From the NCBI GenBank assembly GCA_947572235.1, contig CANPBB010000014.1, positions 1-38,029 of the forward strand: 38,029 nucleotides of DNA, given 5' to 3'. The position numbers and the translations under genes were made by a program. Positions 17,401 through 23,427 of this stretch are shown here, piece by piece. The notes under the pieces were generated by a model, which was not told the DNA's origin, did no database searches, and saw only the letters and a list, made by a program, of their open reading frames with translations. The stretch's first letter is position 1; the number at the start of each line of letters is the position of its first letter. The DNA is from an uncultured Clostridia bacterium. GTDB taxonomy: Bacteria > Bacillota > Clostridia > Oscillospirales > Oscillospiraceae.

Positions 17401-18819
17401 CCGGCACTCCTCGGTGTGGATATGCTCCGGCACCGTGCAGCGCAGAGTGACGCCGTCCTCAAAATAGCACTCCTCTGTATGGGTATGGGCCGGGAAGCCG
17501 CAGAAAAACTTCTGGTCCTCCGGCGGCACGATATCTACATAGCACGTCTCATTGTGGATGTGCTCCTCCAGCCCGCAGGTCAGAGTAAGCACCTCCTCGC
17601 CGGTGCTCTCAGGTATGAACACGCAGTCGGCGGTATGCTGGTGGCTGCTGATCTCCCGACGGGTGCAGGTAAGCTCCCCCTCCTCGTTATAGCAGCCCTC
17701 CCCGTGGACGTGCTCCTCCATCTCCATCTGGCGGCAGGCCAGCACCGTCTCCGTCTCATAGCACTCGTCCCCGTGGATGTGTCCGGCGGGACTCTCCTCC
17801 TCGGTGCAGGTCAGGCGCTCGGTCCACTCATAGCAGCTGTCCCCATGGACATGGCCGGCCCCCTCCTCCTGCCCGCAGAGGACAGTGGTCTCCGTCTCGG
17901 TTTTATAGCAGGACTCATCGTGGCTGTGCCCCGTGCTCTCCCGCAGGGTACAGGAGAGGGCCGTCTCCTCCTCCGTCTCATAGCAGCCGGCGGAGTGGCT
18001 GTGCCCCGCCGTCTCCTCCTGCGTACAGGTGAGGGAGGTCTCCTCCTCCGTCTCATAACAGCCGGCGGAGTGGCTGTGGCCGGAGGAGATCACATTGCCC
18101 TCCTCGTCCACCTCATCGGGCCCCTCGCTCTCCGTGCAGACCAAGGTCCGGCTGGTCGTGGTGGTGTAGCAGGAGCTGCCATGGGTGTGGGCGCTCTCCT
18201 CCCGCTCGCCGCAGACCAAGGTCTCCTTGGTCCGGGTGGTGTAACAGGACTCATCGTGGGTGTGGGCCGGCTCCTCGGTCTTGCCGCAGGAGAGGACCTC
18301 CTTCTCCGTCACGGAGAGGCAGCCGTCGGTATGGGTGTGGGCGCCGGCGCCCTCCTCCTCGGTACACACCAGCTCGCCCCGCTCCTTGGCGTAACAGGCA
18401 CTGGTGTGGGCATGACCCATTACCTGAACCTCATTGCAAATGAGGTTCAGGTGCTCCTGATAGCAGGAGCGGCCATGGGTATGGGCCTCCCGCTCCGTGA
18501 GGGTGCAGATCAAATGGTCGTCATTGTCATAGCAGAATTGGTTGTGCGTGTGGAGCACCAGTCCCGGCAGCTCTGCCGTGTCACAGATCAGCTCCGGCTG
18601 GGCCGCCGCCGGGGCCATCGTATAACAATTCTCATTGTGCTCATGCTGCTCCAGAGCGCAAGTAAGCTCATTGGAGATGGTGATTGCCGGAAGAATCAGC
18701 GCGTACACCGTACAAAACACCACCACACTGGCCATACAGGTCAAAATCTGATAGCCGATTTTCCTGCGCCGCTGGGACTTCAGATACCGTGTCACCTGTG
18801 TGACCAAGCTCTCCTCCAT
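14494..18819 (-). CDS. Giant LPETG adhesin with 17 Cys/His repeats and fibro-slime domain (probable pilus tip)
   Basis: A 1441-residue surface protein. Residues 18-47 hold a basic stretch and a hydrophobic segment ending ALILPAITIS, a signal/anchor type often seen in gut Firmicutes adhesins. Residues about 50-473 are 17 tandem units with the core HxHxxxC, usually followed by Y, each separated by another Cys (general form C-x(n)-HxHxxxCY-x(n)-LxC), which looks suited to metal binding or disulfides. An acidic Pro/Glu-rich linker (about 533-606) follows. A fibro-slime/PA14-like domain lies near 1100-1240 (YYFYGDDDMWVFLDGKLICD). A DUF7601/SpaA-like domain precedes LPETGG at about 1402. ATG 18819 has AAAGGAGG upstream. 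First pilin gene in the operon; the tip position is inferred. Confidence 0.85.
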   Translation of the reverse strand: MEESLVTQVTRYLKSQRRRKIGYQILTCMASVVVFCTVYALILPAITISNELTCALEQHEHNENCYTMAPAAAQPELICDTAELPGLVLHTHNQFCYDNDDHLICTLTEREAHTHGRSCYQEHLNLICNEVQVMGHAHTSACYAKERGELVCTEEEGAGAHTHTDGCLSVTEKEVLSCGKTEEPAHTHDESCYTTRTKETLVCGEREESAHTHGSSCYTTTTSRTLVCTESEGPDEVDEEGNVISSGHSHSAGCYETEEETSLTCTQEETAGHSHSAGCYETEEETALSCTLRESTGHSHDESCYKTETETTVLCGQEEGAGHVHGDSCYEWTERLTCTEEESPAGHIHGDECYETETVLACRQMEMEEHVHGEGCYNEEGELTCTRREISSHQHTADCVFIPESTGEEVLTLTCGLEEHIHNETCYVDIVPPEDQKFFCGFPAHTHTEECYFEDGVTLRCTVPEHIHTEECREPPMPEEPKYTGAEGVELDNEFTYEDDAFLVTFHITGYAPLLYDEEPIVMEDNSFYSAGPLSEEPAGPVGGTETAGEAEPAPEAVPGPVEEPEASDEAAEYEDGGADDSFGGFAGDEGFTFAGDPTEGAVPLNPEDVTFTVETLSEDSREYRRMASHAEEYNDNAELPMLEVLTFSAEIDGQELDLSGCTVEVEITLSELLVEYLNSYSESQAMAIPEDGVFDEGMESAGESDEDSEDSGFLLMTYSVERGSDEVNEIGAVNTAEESRVSGRMGANDENKVVIALLPRIYPNYSIEFYANLDRPAVGGKPEGASVEMMFIDTSTAGNGGAGPVMPQNGVAPATTNMWIDADGNVLFNEELTEIYKAKEKLIFNPLVETTEEQLTVQRLNALRENPHYKVTELWVLQPDGDPENAEDWEVYPEDRLDALRFTNNPKAADANENIILIQQEGEKHTILRLIYEPTSHTKDYAAVFYDYDVTGGVQSGNTVEVYRQGINSEANYAENKSAKLGFGNGEGVLGTGLGAESWGGNTFNKANSSNANACTFGLVEGIGAGDTLIFNSGIDAPALFGDAAAEGKETIKGHSLRFKQEGDTYTLSAVTGTGASGLDKFGAPRLNWDKTKWIFSNNFWPLDGVQGTDPHFGDNNPAYSTTVQGVSDNKTLPASDDGGKHNAYFGMNFAVEFNLEKEYMGPLEYYFYGDDDMWVFLDGKLICDIGGVHSAVGEYVDLWDYIPGGREGHEAGPYTLYFYYTERGASGSTCWMQFTLPNVVHIPVLTPPDENARPLRIEKEVTGVNAPDPSFEYTFSIQLTGNLDNSLINNFGGAIFDPHSENPEAPIAEVNDINCDTPVEFKLKAGQYFEIYGGLPPYAGYIVKELKPDLSEEILATWRPSVDTILDGGTPSTEAGPDASGTIGKHKVVLRYTNAFTYELPETGGMGTLLYTLTGALLPAVTGGLWYRKRKSKGEGAVD
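17400..18670 (-). repeat. Array of 17 HxHxxxC-coding repeats inside the adhesin gene
   Basis: The HxHxxxC cores in order begin HEHNENC, HTHNQFC, HTHGRSC, HAHTSAC and end HIHNETC, HTHTEEC, HIHTEEC. Spacing between cores varies between about 20 and 40 residues. The eighth and ninth units are nearly identical in DNA (75-nt period; 42 nt with one mismatch around 17963-18079), while the outer ones have diverged, so the array has grown by local duplication. Confidence 0.9.
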
Positions 18820-18907
18820 CACTGCCGCACCCTCCTTTCTGTCAAGATATTCCCGCGCGCCGCGGCTTGTTCCTCTCTCCATCTAAGGAAGTGAAAAAAC
18901 CGTTTTC

Positions 18908-19510
18908 TCAAATAAGGCTGATCATCTCATAGGGCCAAACCCGTATCACAAGCCGTCCCACGATCTGGTCATAGGCGACACAGCCCAGCACCGTGTTCCG
19001 GGAGTCCAGCGACACGCTGCGGTGGTCGCCCATCACAAAGATCTTGGACTCCGGCACCTGGTAGGGGAGGGCGATGTTGCAGTCCCCCAGGGCCTTCTCC
19101 ACCAAATAGGGCTCATGAAGCTCCACATCGTTGATGTATACGGTGCCGTCCTCGTCAATATTCACCCAGTCCCCCGGGCCGGCAATGACCCGCTTGACCA
19201 GAATCTTATTCTCATAGTAGAAGGCGATAATATCCCCCGGCTCCCAGCCGGATCCCTTCCAAGAGACCACGATCTCCCCGTCGGTCAGGGTGGGCGACAT
19301 GGAGTTTCCGCTGATCTGGAGCACCGGCATCCACAGCGTGGCCACCAGCACAGCGGCGGCCGCCACGGTGATCAGCACAAAGATGGTGCTGCGCAGCACC
19401 CTGCGGAACTGCCACCGGTACTTCTCCCGCCCCAGCTCCTTCTCCAGCTGGTCAATGGAGGGGATTTCAATGGGCCGGGATGCCGCGCCCTCCTTGGGTT
19501 TTTTCTTCAT
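18908..19510 (-). CDS. lepB: Signal peptidase I of the pilus operon
   Basis: A 200-residue type I signal peptidase that cleaves secretory signal peptides outside the membrane. One membrane segment (residues about 40-62) precedes the catalytic region. The catalytic Ser70 is in ISGNSMSPTL and Lys106 in ILVKRVIAGPGD. GDHRSVSLDSR is the conserved box E. This is the Ser/Lys bacterial type, not the Ser/His archaeal/SipW type. A GGAG lies five bases before the ATG. It is followed closely by the adhesin gene, and dedicated signal peptidases (SipA-like) occur in many pilus operons, where some also assist pilus assembly. Confidence 0.93.
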   Translation of the reverse strand: MKKKPKEGAASRPIEIPSIDQLEKELGREKYRWQFRRVLRSTIFVLITVAAAAVLVATLWMPVLQISGNSMSPTLTDGEIVVSWKGSGWEPGDIIAFYYENKILVKRVIAGPGDWVNIDEDGTVYINDVELHEPYLVEKALGDCNIALPYQVPESKIFVMGDHRSVSLDSRNTVLGCVAYDQIVGRLVIRVWPYEMISLI

Positions 19511-19548
19511 AGGGTCTCCGTCTCCTCAGGCCCGGCGCGGCCAGATCC

Positions 19549-20130
19549 TCAATCATGCTGCCAGCCGAAAAACAGCGTCAGCTTGCCCTTCTCCTGCTGC
19601 TTCCTCAGCCGGAGGGACCGCTTGGGCGCCGCCGGCTGCCCCTCCGCCTTCTTCTCCGGCTGCTTTACCGGAGGCCCGGAGACGTTGTCTGCCGCCGGAG
19701 GAGCCGGCGCCGGCGAAACCGCCGCGGCCGCGGCCTCCACATCCTCCTGGCTCATGGCCATATTAGGCACCTCCATCCCCTCCGGGGCGGGGTAGAGTTC
19801 CCGGACGCTCTGGAGATACTGGTTGGCCGCCTGCTGGGCCGCCTCAAACACCCCGTTGAGCTTCAGCGCGGCCTCCGCGATGGAACCCACGTTCTCCATG
19901 TCCATCTCCCGCTTCTCCCGCTCCGTCTGGAGGGTGGCCCGCAGGTTGTGGATCTGGGCGTCCTTCTTGTCGAGGCGCCCCCGGAGCCGCTCATAGTTGT
20001 CCTCCAGCTCCCGGCACTTCTCCTCCGTCTCCTTCAGCAGCGCCCCAAGGCGTTCCGCCTCCTTGGCCTGCTCCAGCAGCATCTGCAGCAGCTCCCGGCG
20101 CCCTAATTTCTGCAGCTCCTTGTCGGTCAT
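19549..20130 (-). CDS. Coiled-coil protein, first gene of the pilus operon, unknown function
   Basis: A 193-residue soluble protein without signal peptide or membrane segment. Residues 1-75 are strongly helical and heptad-like (ELLQMLLEQAKEAERLGALL, KETEEKCRELEDNYERLRGR), predicting a coiled coil. A second helical stretch follows (SIAEAALKLNGVFEAAQQAA). The C-terminal half is Ala/Pro-rich and disordered, ending in a basic tail (RSLRLRKQQEKGK). ATG 20130 has AAGGAG nine bases upstream; an in-frame GTG at 20148 lacks one. It lies 38 nt upstream of the signal peptidase. I do not recognise the family; the position suggests a cytoplasmic scaffold or regulator of pilus assembly, but there is no direct evidence. 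Confidence 0.75.
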   Translation of the reverse strand: MTDKELQKLGRRELLQMLLEQAKEAERLGALLKETEEKCRELEDNYERLRGRLDKKDAQIHNLRATLQTEREKREMDMENVGSIAEAALKLNGVFEAAQQAANQYLQSVRELYPAPEGMEVPNMAMSQEDVEAAAAAVSPAPAPPAADNVSGPPVKQPEKKAEGQPAAPKRSLRLRKQQEKGKLTLFFGWQHD

Positions 20131-20668
20131 AACACGCCTCTCCTTCACGGAACCCGTCTGCCATACAGGCGCTGTTCAGCCGCCGCACGCACAAAGTCCC
20201 CAAAAATATATGACAAAATCAGCCGCAAGTCCAGCTTCCGTTGGGAAAAAACATACCTTAGTGTTGTCTCCCTCTAAACGGAACCTTCCGCTCATCGCTG
20301 GTAGCAAGGCCTCCGGCTTTCAGCGCGGACCGTCAACTTTTTTGTCACTTTATCAGGGAATAACCAGCAGCAAACCGCCTGCGCGCCTATTATATGGCGC
20401 CTCAGTTCCATTGTACCACAGATACCGGGAAGTGCAAGAGCTTTATTTGGTGCCCCACATGAAGCCCGCCACAAAATGTGGAATTCATCCATATTGTTTG
20501 GTGATTGTGAACAGTATATCATATGCGGCAGCGGCGTGTAGTTGCATATGCAACTTTTTTCAAGAAATTAGAAAATTTACAAATTATTCACAATTTATCC
20601 CCTCTCCCGCCGGATCAGCCCCGGGGGATGGAGACCATTCCACCCCCCGCGGGCCGTCCCGCCGAGAA
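20131..20668. other. Pilus operon upstream region
   Basis: About 540 bases without a gene. It contains promoter P2, the long leader, and at 20541-20560 a 14-nt palindrome with half-site GTTGCAT followed on the plus strand by six T's, which could be a terminator or an operator. AT-rich sequence (20560-20605) lies next to it. Confidence 0.5.
20410..20437 (-). promoter_or_regulatory. Promoter P2 of the pilus operon, with long leader
   Basis: On the minus strand TTGCAC (20437-20432) and TACAAT (20415-20410) are 16 bp apart. Transcription would begin near 20403, leaving a leader of about 270 nt before ATG 20130. The leader includes a GC-rich segment around 20281-20340 with AAAGCCGGAGGCC, but I could not assign it to a known riboswitch. 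Confidence 0.6.
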
Positions 20669-20669
20669 T

Positions 20670-20706
20670 AACAAATGCGTGCACAGGTACTAAAATACCC
20701 ATGCAC
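20670..20706. repeat. Long imperfect hairpin
   Basis: ATGCGTGCA and TGCACGCAT (9-bp arms) enclose a second stem GGTA/TACC with a short AT loop. On the minus strand the structure is followed by TTTGTTATT. It lies between the two minus-strand promoters upstream of the pilus operon. Confidence 0.6.
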
Positions 20707-20751
20707 GCATAGTGGGATCATGCTATGCGATCACACACAACGACAGAAATA

Positions 20752-20776
20752 CACTTGCGAAAACATAGCAAGTGTA
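20752..20776. promoter_or_regulatory. ACACTTGC hairpin with overlapping promoter-like boxes
   Basis: ACACTTGC and GCAAGTGT pair around a 9-nt loop. On the plus strand the left arm contains TTGCGA, which lies 17 bp from a TATACT box just beyond the right arm, so the hairpin may overlap a plus-strand promoter; on the minus strand the arm is followed by ATTTCT. No long open frame follows on either strand. Confidence 0.4.
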
Positions 20777-20904
20777 TTATACTATAGATGTGGTGCTCCA
20801 TCATGTAAGGAGTTGTGTGCATGGTGTCATTCTCACCTGTTCACAGGGGATAGGCGGGTACCAGCCGTCTATCCCTGCCGCACGTTATTCTCGTGGGGCC
20901 ATTA

Positions 20905-20933
20905 TACCGCAGTTTCCCGCGAATTGCAAGAGT
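20905..20933 (-). promoter_or_regulatory. Promoter P1, far upstream of the pilus operon
   Basis: On the minus strand TTGCAA, a 17-bp spacer and TATAAT form a near-perfect promoter. Its context (CTCTTGCA...CGG...TA-AATGG) resembles promoter P2 at 20410-20437. It would transcribe the hairpin region 20670-20776 and possibly run on into the pilus operon. No gene is visible immediately downstream. Confidence 0.6.
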
Positions 20934-20968
20934 TTTAACAAAGAACGTGAAATTTGCCTGTTTACACC

Positions 20969-21006
20969 AAAAAAGGGTCAGGAACGCCAGTTCCTAACCC
21001 TTTTTT
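20969..21006. terminator. Bidirectional terminator after the EamA gene
   Basis: GGGTCAGGAAC (20975-20985) pairs with GTTCCTAACCC (20990-21000) with one G-T/A-C type imperfection and a GCCA loop. It has an A6 run on the left and a T6 run on the right, so it can stop transcripts from both directions. It ends the EamA transcript. Confidence 0.9.
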
Positions 21007-21048
21007 CGCCATTTGCCAGTCGAAGCCGCGCCTCTCATCCACAGTCTC

Positions 21049-21966
21049 TCACTCCTCAGCCTTGACAGCCTTCTCCTTGCTGGAGGCGGGGAGCTGCGCC
21101 AAGATCACCGCGATCATCATCAGCACGCAGCCAAGGACCTCCCGTCCCCCCATCCGCTCATGGAGCACCACCGCGCCGCCGATGACGGCAAAGACGGACT
21201 CCATGCTGAGGAGGATGGACACCACCGTGGGGTTGGCGTCCTTCTGGGCCAGAATCTGGAGGGTGTATCCCACGCCGCTGGAGAGGAGGCCGCAGTAGAG
21301 GATGGGCCACACGCACAGGCTCAGCGCCTGCACGCTGGGCGTCTCCATCGCGAAGGCCCCGGCCACCGCCAGCACCATGGCGGTAACGAACTGGATGCAG
21401 GACATCTGAATCCCATCCAGCTCCCCGGAGAACCGGTCCACCACCAGAATATGCCCGGCGTAGAGCACGGCGCACAGCAGCACGATCAAGTCGCTGGGCG
21501 CCACGGTGAAGCTCTCGGTGACGCAGAGGAAGTAGAGCCCCCCGGCGGCCACCGCCACACTGATCCACAGCAGGACCGTGGGCCGCTTCCCCTGAAACAG
21601 GCCGAACAGGGGCACAATGACAATGTACATAGCGGTAATAAACCCGGTTTTGCCGGCGGAGGTGTCGGCAATGCCGATCTGCTGCATGGTGCTGGCCAAA
21701 ATCAGCATCAAACCGCAGAGGCTGCCGCCAATAAGCAGGCGCTTCCACTCCGCCCTATTGAGCTGAAACATATTCCGGCGCCCCTTGACCATCTTCGCCG
21801 CCGCCAAGTCCAGCACCAGCAGCGCCAGCGCCGCCACCATGTTGCGCACCGCGTTAAAGGTCAGCGGCCCCAAGTGCTCCGTGACCATGCTCTGGGCCGC
21901 AAAGGCGGTGCCCCAGATAAAGGCGGTGAGCAGCGGAAAAAATGTCTGTCGAATATTGCGATTCAT
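21049..21966 (-). CDS. EamA-family (DMT) transporter
   Basis: A 305-residue integral membrane protein with about ten hydrophobic helices arranged as two EamA repeats, as in drug/metabolite transporters of the RhaT/YdcZ type. The first repeat opens with FFPLLTAFIWGTAFAAQSMV; the second contains LLSSGVGYTLQILAQKDANP and the typical last helices with SMESVFAVIGGAVVLHERMG. The substrate cannot be told; members export amino acids or other metabolites. AAAGGATC precedes the ATG. It has its own promoter (22033-22060) and terminator, so it is a single-gene unit beside the ornithine cluster; a role in amino acid transport there is possible but unproven. Confidence 0.92.
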   Translation of the reverse strand: MNRNIRQTFFPLLTAFIWGTAFAAQSMVTEHLGPLTFNAVRNMVAALALLVLDLAAAKMVKGRRNMFQLNRAEWKRLLIGGSLCGLMLILASTMQQIGIADTSAGKTGFITAMYIVIVPLFGLFQGKRPTVLLWISVAVAAGGLYFLCVTESFTVAPSDLIVLLCAVLYAGHILVVDRFSGELDGIQMSCIQFVTAMVLAVAGAFAMETPSVQALSLCVWPILYCGLLSSGVGYTLQILAQKDANPTVVSILLSMESVFAVIGGAVVLHERMGGREVLGCVLMMIAVILAQLPASSKEKAVKAEE

Positions 21967-22032
21967 AGTGGGCAGATCCTTTCTCTCAAATATGCGGCAC
22001 CTCCCACCACCGGTTCAGCCACCGCACCCTAC

Positions 22033-22060
22033 ATTATAATAACAAAAGCGCCCTTGTCAA
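22033..22060 (-). promoter_or_regulatory. Promoter of the EamA transporter gene
   Basis: On the minus strand TTGACA (22060-22055) and TATAAT (22038-22033) are separated by 16 bp. Both boxes match consensus, and the gene starts about 65 bp downstream. Confidence 0.85.
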
Positions 22061-22150
22061 GTGCCGTCCCCCAGCCTCGCCCAGCCGGCTGCCCAAGCCG
22101 CGAAAGCCCTCGGCGGAGTGTGCGCCCCACGGGCGCGCACAAATTAAAAC

Positions 22151-22261
22151 CGTTTTTCCGGAAACCGCTTTTTCGGAAAAAAACGCTTTCCGGGCCGCTC
22201 TCGGCCCGGACCTTTTTTCCGGGAATCGCCCCTTGGGCGCTTCCCGGAAAAAAGCCTCCCG
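22151..22261. repeat. 110-bp repeat module, copy 1
   Basis: The module begins CGTTTTTCCGGAAACCGC, continues through a GGGCCG/CGGCCC hairpin and a large TTTTTTCCGGGAA/TTCCCGGAAAAAA hairpin around GGGCGC, and ends AGCCTCCCG. It is repeated in the same orientation at 30810-30919 with high identity. Just after it, CGCTTGGAATCT (22275-22286) and AGATTCCAAGCG (22297-22308) form a 12-bp hairpin. The rest of 21967-22348 holds no gene. Confidence 0.85.
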
Positions 22262-22329
22262 CAAATCAAACCCCCGCTTGGAATCTTGGCAAGCAGAGAT
22301 TCCAAGCGGCAGCCCTGTTCTCCCCCCCT

Positions 22330-22355
22330 CGTCTGAAATCCGCGGATTTCAGACG
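22330..22355. repeat. 26-bp perfect palindrome overlapping the orr stop codon
   Basis: The half-site is CGTCTGAAATCCG. The TGA of one arm (22351-22349 on the minus strand) is the stop codon of orr. It belongs to the GAAATC...GATTTC palindrome family also found at 30932-30959, 30977-31002, 33231-33256, 33375-33400 and 33521-33546. It could also act as a terminator stem. Confidence 0.85.
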
Positions 22356-23419
22356 AACTCTTTGCTCACATATTGACTGGTAAAGCCCCGCAGCAGGGCC
22401 CCATAGCTCATGCGGAAGGAGAGCACATCCCCCACCTCCACAGCCTTCTTGCAGTCGGTGACATCCAAAATCAGGTGGTCGGAGCTGGCCCCCACCACCG
22501 TGACGCCCTTCTCCCGGGGCGTCAGATTGTCGCAGTCCATGTCCTGCCGGCCGATGGCGCAGATGGCCCGGCGGCGGTCCCCGATGTCCTCATAGGTCAT
22601 CTTCTCACCGAAGGCGTTGACCCCCAGCTCGCCCACCGGGTGGGAGGGCTTGGTCTGCACCTCCACCACCTCCGCCTCAAGGATCACCGGATCCTGGCAG
22701 AGCTCCGGCAGATCCTGCTCATAGGCGGTCTCCCGCCCCAGCACCAGCGCCTCGCCCAAGCGCAGGTTGTTCACCCGCTTGGGCATCCTGCCGCTCCGCA
22801 TCAGCGCGATGGAGCTGGAGTTGCCGCCGGAGATCAGCTCCAGCTGACCGCCGATCTTGGCCTCAATCTCCTCCACAATCTCCATAAACACGCCTAAATT
22901 CTCCTCCGTGGGCAGCACAGAGCCGTAGCAGGTCACATTGAAGGCCGCGCCGTAGAGGATCAAATTCCGGCTCTTCTCCACCAGCGCCACAGTCTCCATG
23001 ATCTTCTCCCTGTCCCGGAAGAAGATCCCCTCCCGCAGGTCCCCCAAGTCAATCATCAGCACCACCTTGTGCCGCTTCCCGGCCTTTCCGGCGGCCTCAT
23101 TGATCGCCCGGAGGGTTTTCTCCTCAGACTGGAAGCTGATCTCCGCGTGCTCCGCCACCGCCGCCGCCTCAGAGGGCATCGCCACCCGCAGCAGGATCCG
23201 CTCCTTCCCGACGTCGGCGTAGGTGGCGAGGTTCTGGGTGCGGGAATCGGCCAAATAGCGGCAGCCGCTTTTTGCCACCGCCCGGACCATCTCCGGCTGG
23301 GCGGCAAAGACCTTGGTGACGAAGGCGACGTCTGTCACCCCCTGCTCACCGGCCAGCCGAACCAGCTCCCGGGCGTTGTTCTCCAGCTTCTTCAGGTCGA
23401 TCACAAGTCTCGGATACAT
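22349..23419 (-). CDS. orr: Ornithine racemase
   Basis: A 356-residue PLP enzyme of the alanine-racemase/YggS-like fold III type that interconverts L- and D-ornithine, making the D-isomer used by the aminomutase. The PLP Lys is K36 in VAFVTKVFAAQP. ELISGGNSSS and NNLRLGEALVLGRE are the phosphate-binding and core motifs of the Orr group. GAGGTG lies five bases before the ATG, and the gene follows the GlmL-like ATPase after only 8 nt. It is the last gene of the ornithine cluster. The stop codon lies inside a palindromic repeat. A related racemase specificity (for example broad amino acid racemase) is possible, but the gene context makes ornithine most likely. Confidence 0.93.
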   Translation of the reverse strand: MYPRLVIDLKKLENNARELVRLAGEQGVTDVAFVTKVFAAQPEMVRAVAKSGCRYLADSRTQNLATYADVGKERILLRVAMPSEAAAVAEHAEISFQSEEKTLRAINEAAGKAGKRHKVVLMIDLGDLREGIFFRDREKIMETVALVEKSRNLILYGAAFNVTCYGSVLPTEENLGVFMEIVEEIEAKIGGQLELISGGNSSSIALMRSGRMPKRVNNLRLGEALVLGRETAYEQDLPELCQDPVILEAEVVEVQTKPSHPVGELGVNAFGEKMTYEDIGDRRRAICAIGRQDMDCDNLTPREKGVTVVGASSDHLILDVTDCKKAVEVGDVLSFRMSYGALLRGFTSQYVSKEFV

Positions 23420-23427
23420 AATTCACC

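Noticed and set aside
17416..18894. A 492-codon open frame on the plus strand
   Set aside because: It is the antisense shadow of the adhesin's Cys/His repeats; its own apparent repeats come from them.
20281..20340. c-di-GMP or other riboswitch in the pilus leader
   Set aside because: AAAGCCGGAGGCC is suggestive, but the other conserved blocks of the c-di-GMP-I motif are missing; kept only as an unassigned leader.
20541..20560. Terminator of a plus-strand gene
   Set aside because: The GTTGCAT palindrome with T6 looks like one, but no plus-strand gene precedes it, so it is listed only as part of the upstream region.
20772..21065. A small plus-strand gene
   Set aside because: It runs through the strong bidirectional terminator and has neither a ribosome binding site nor a protein-like composition.
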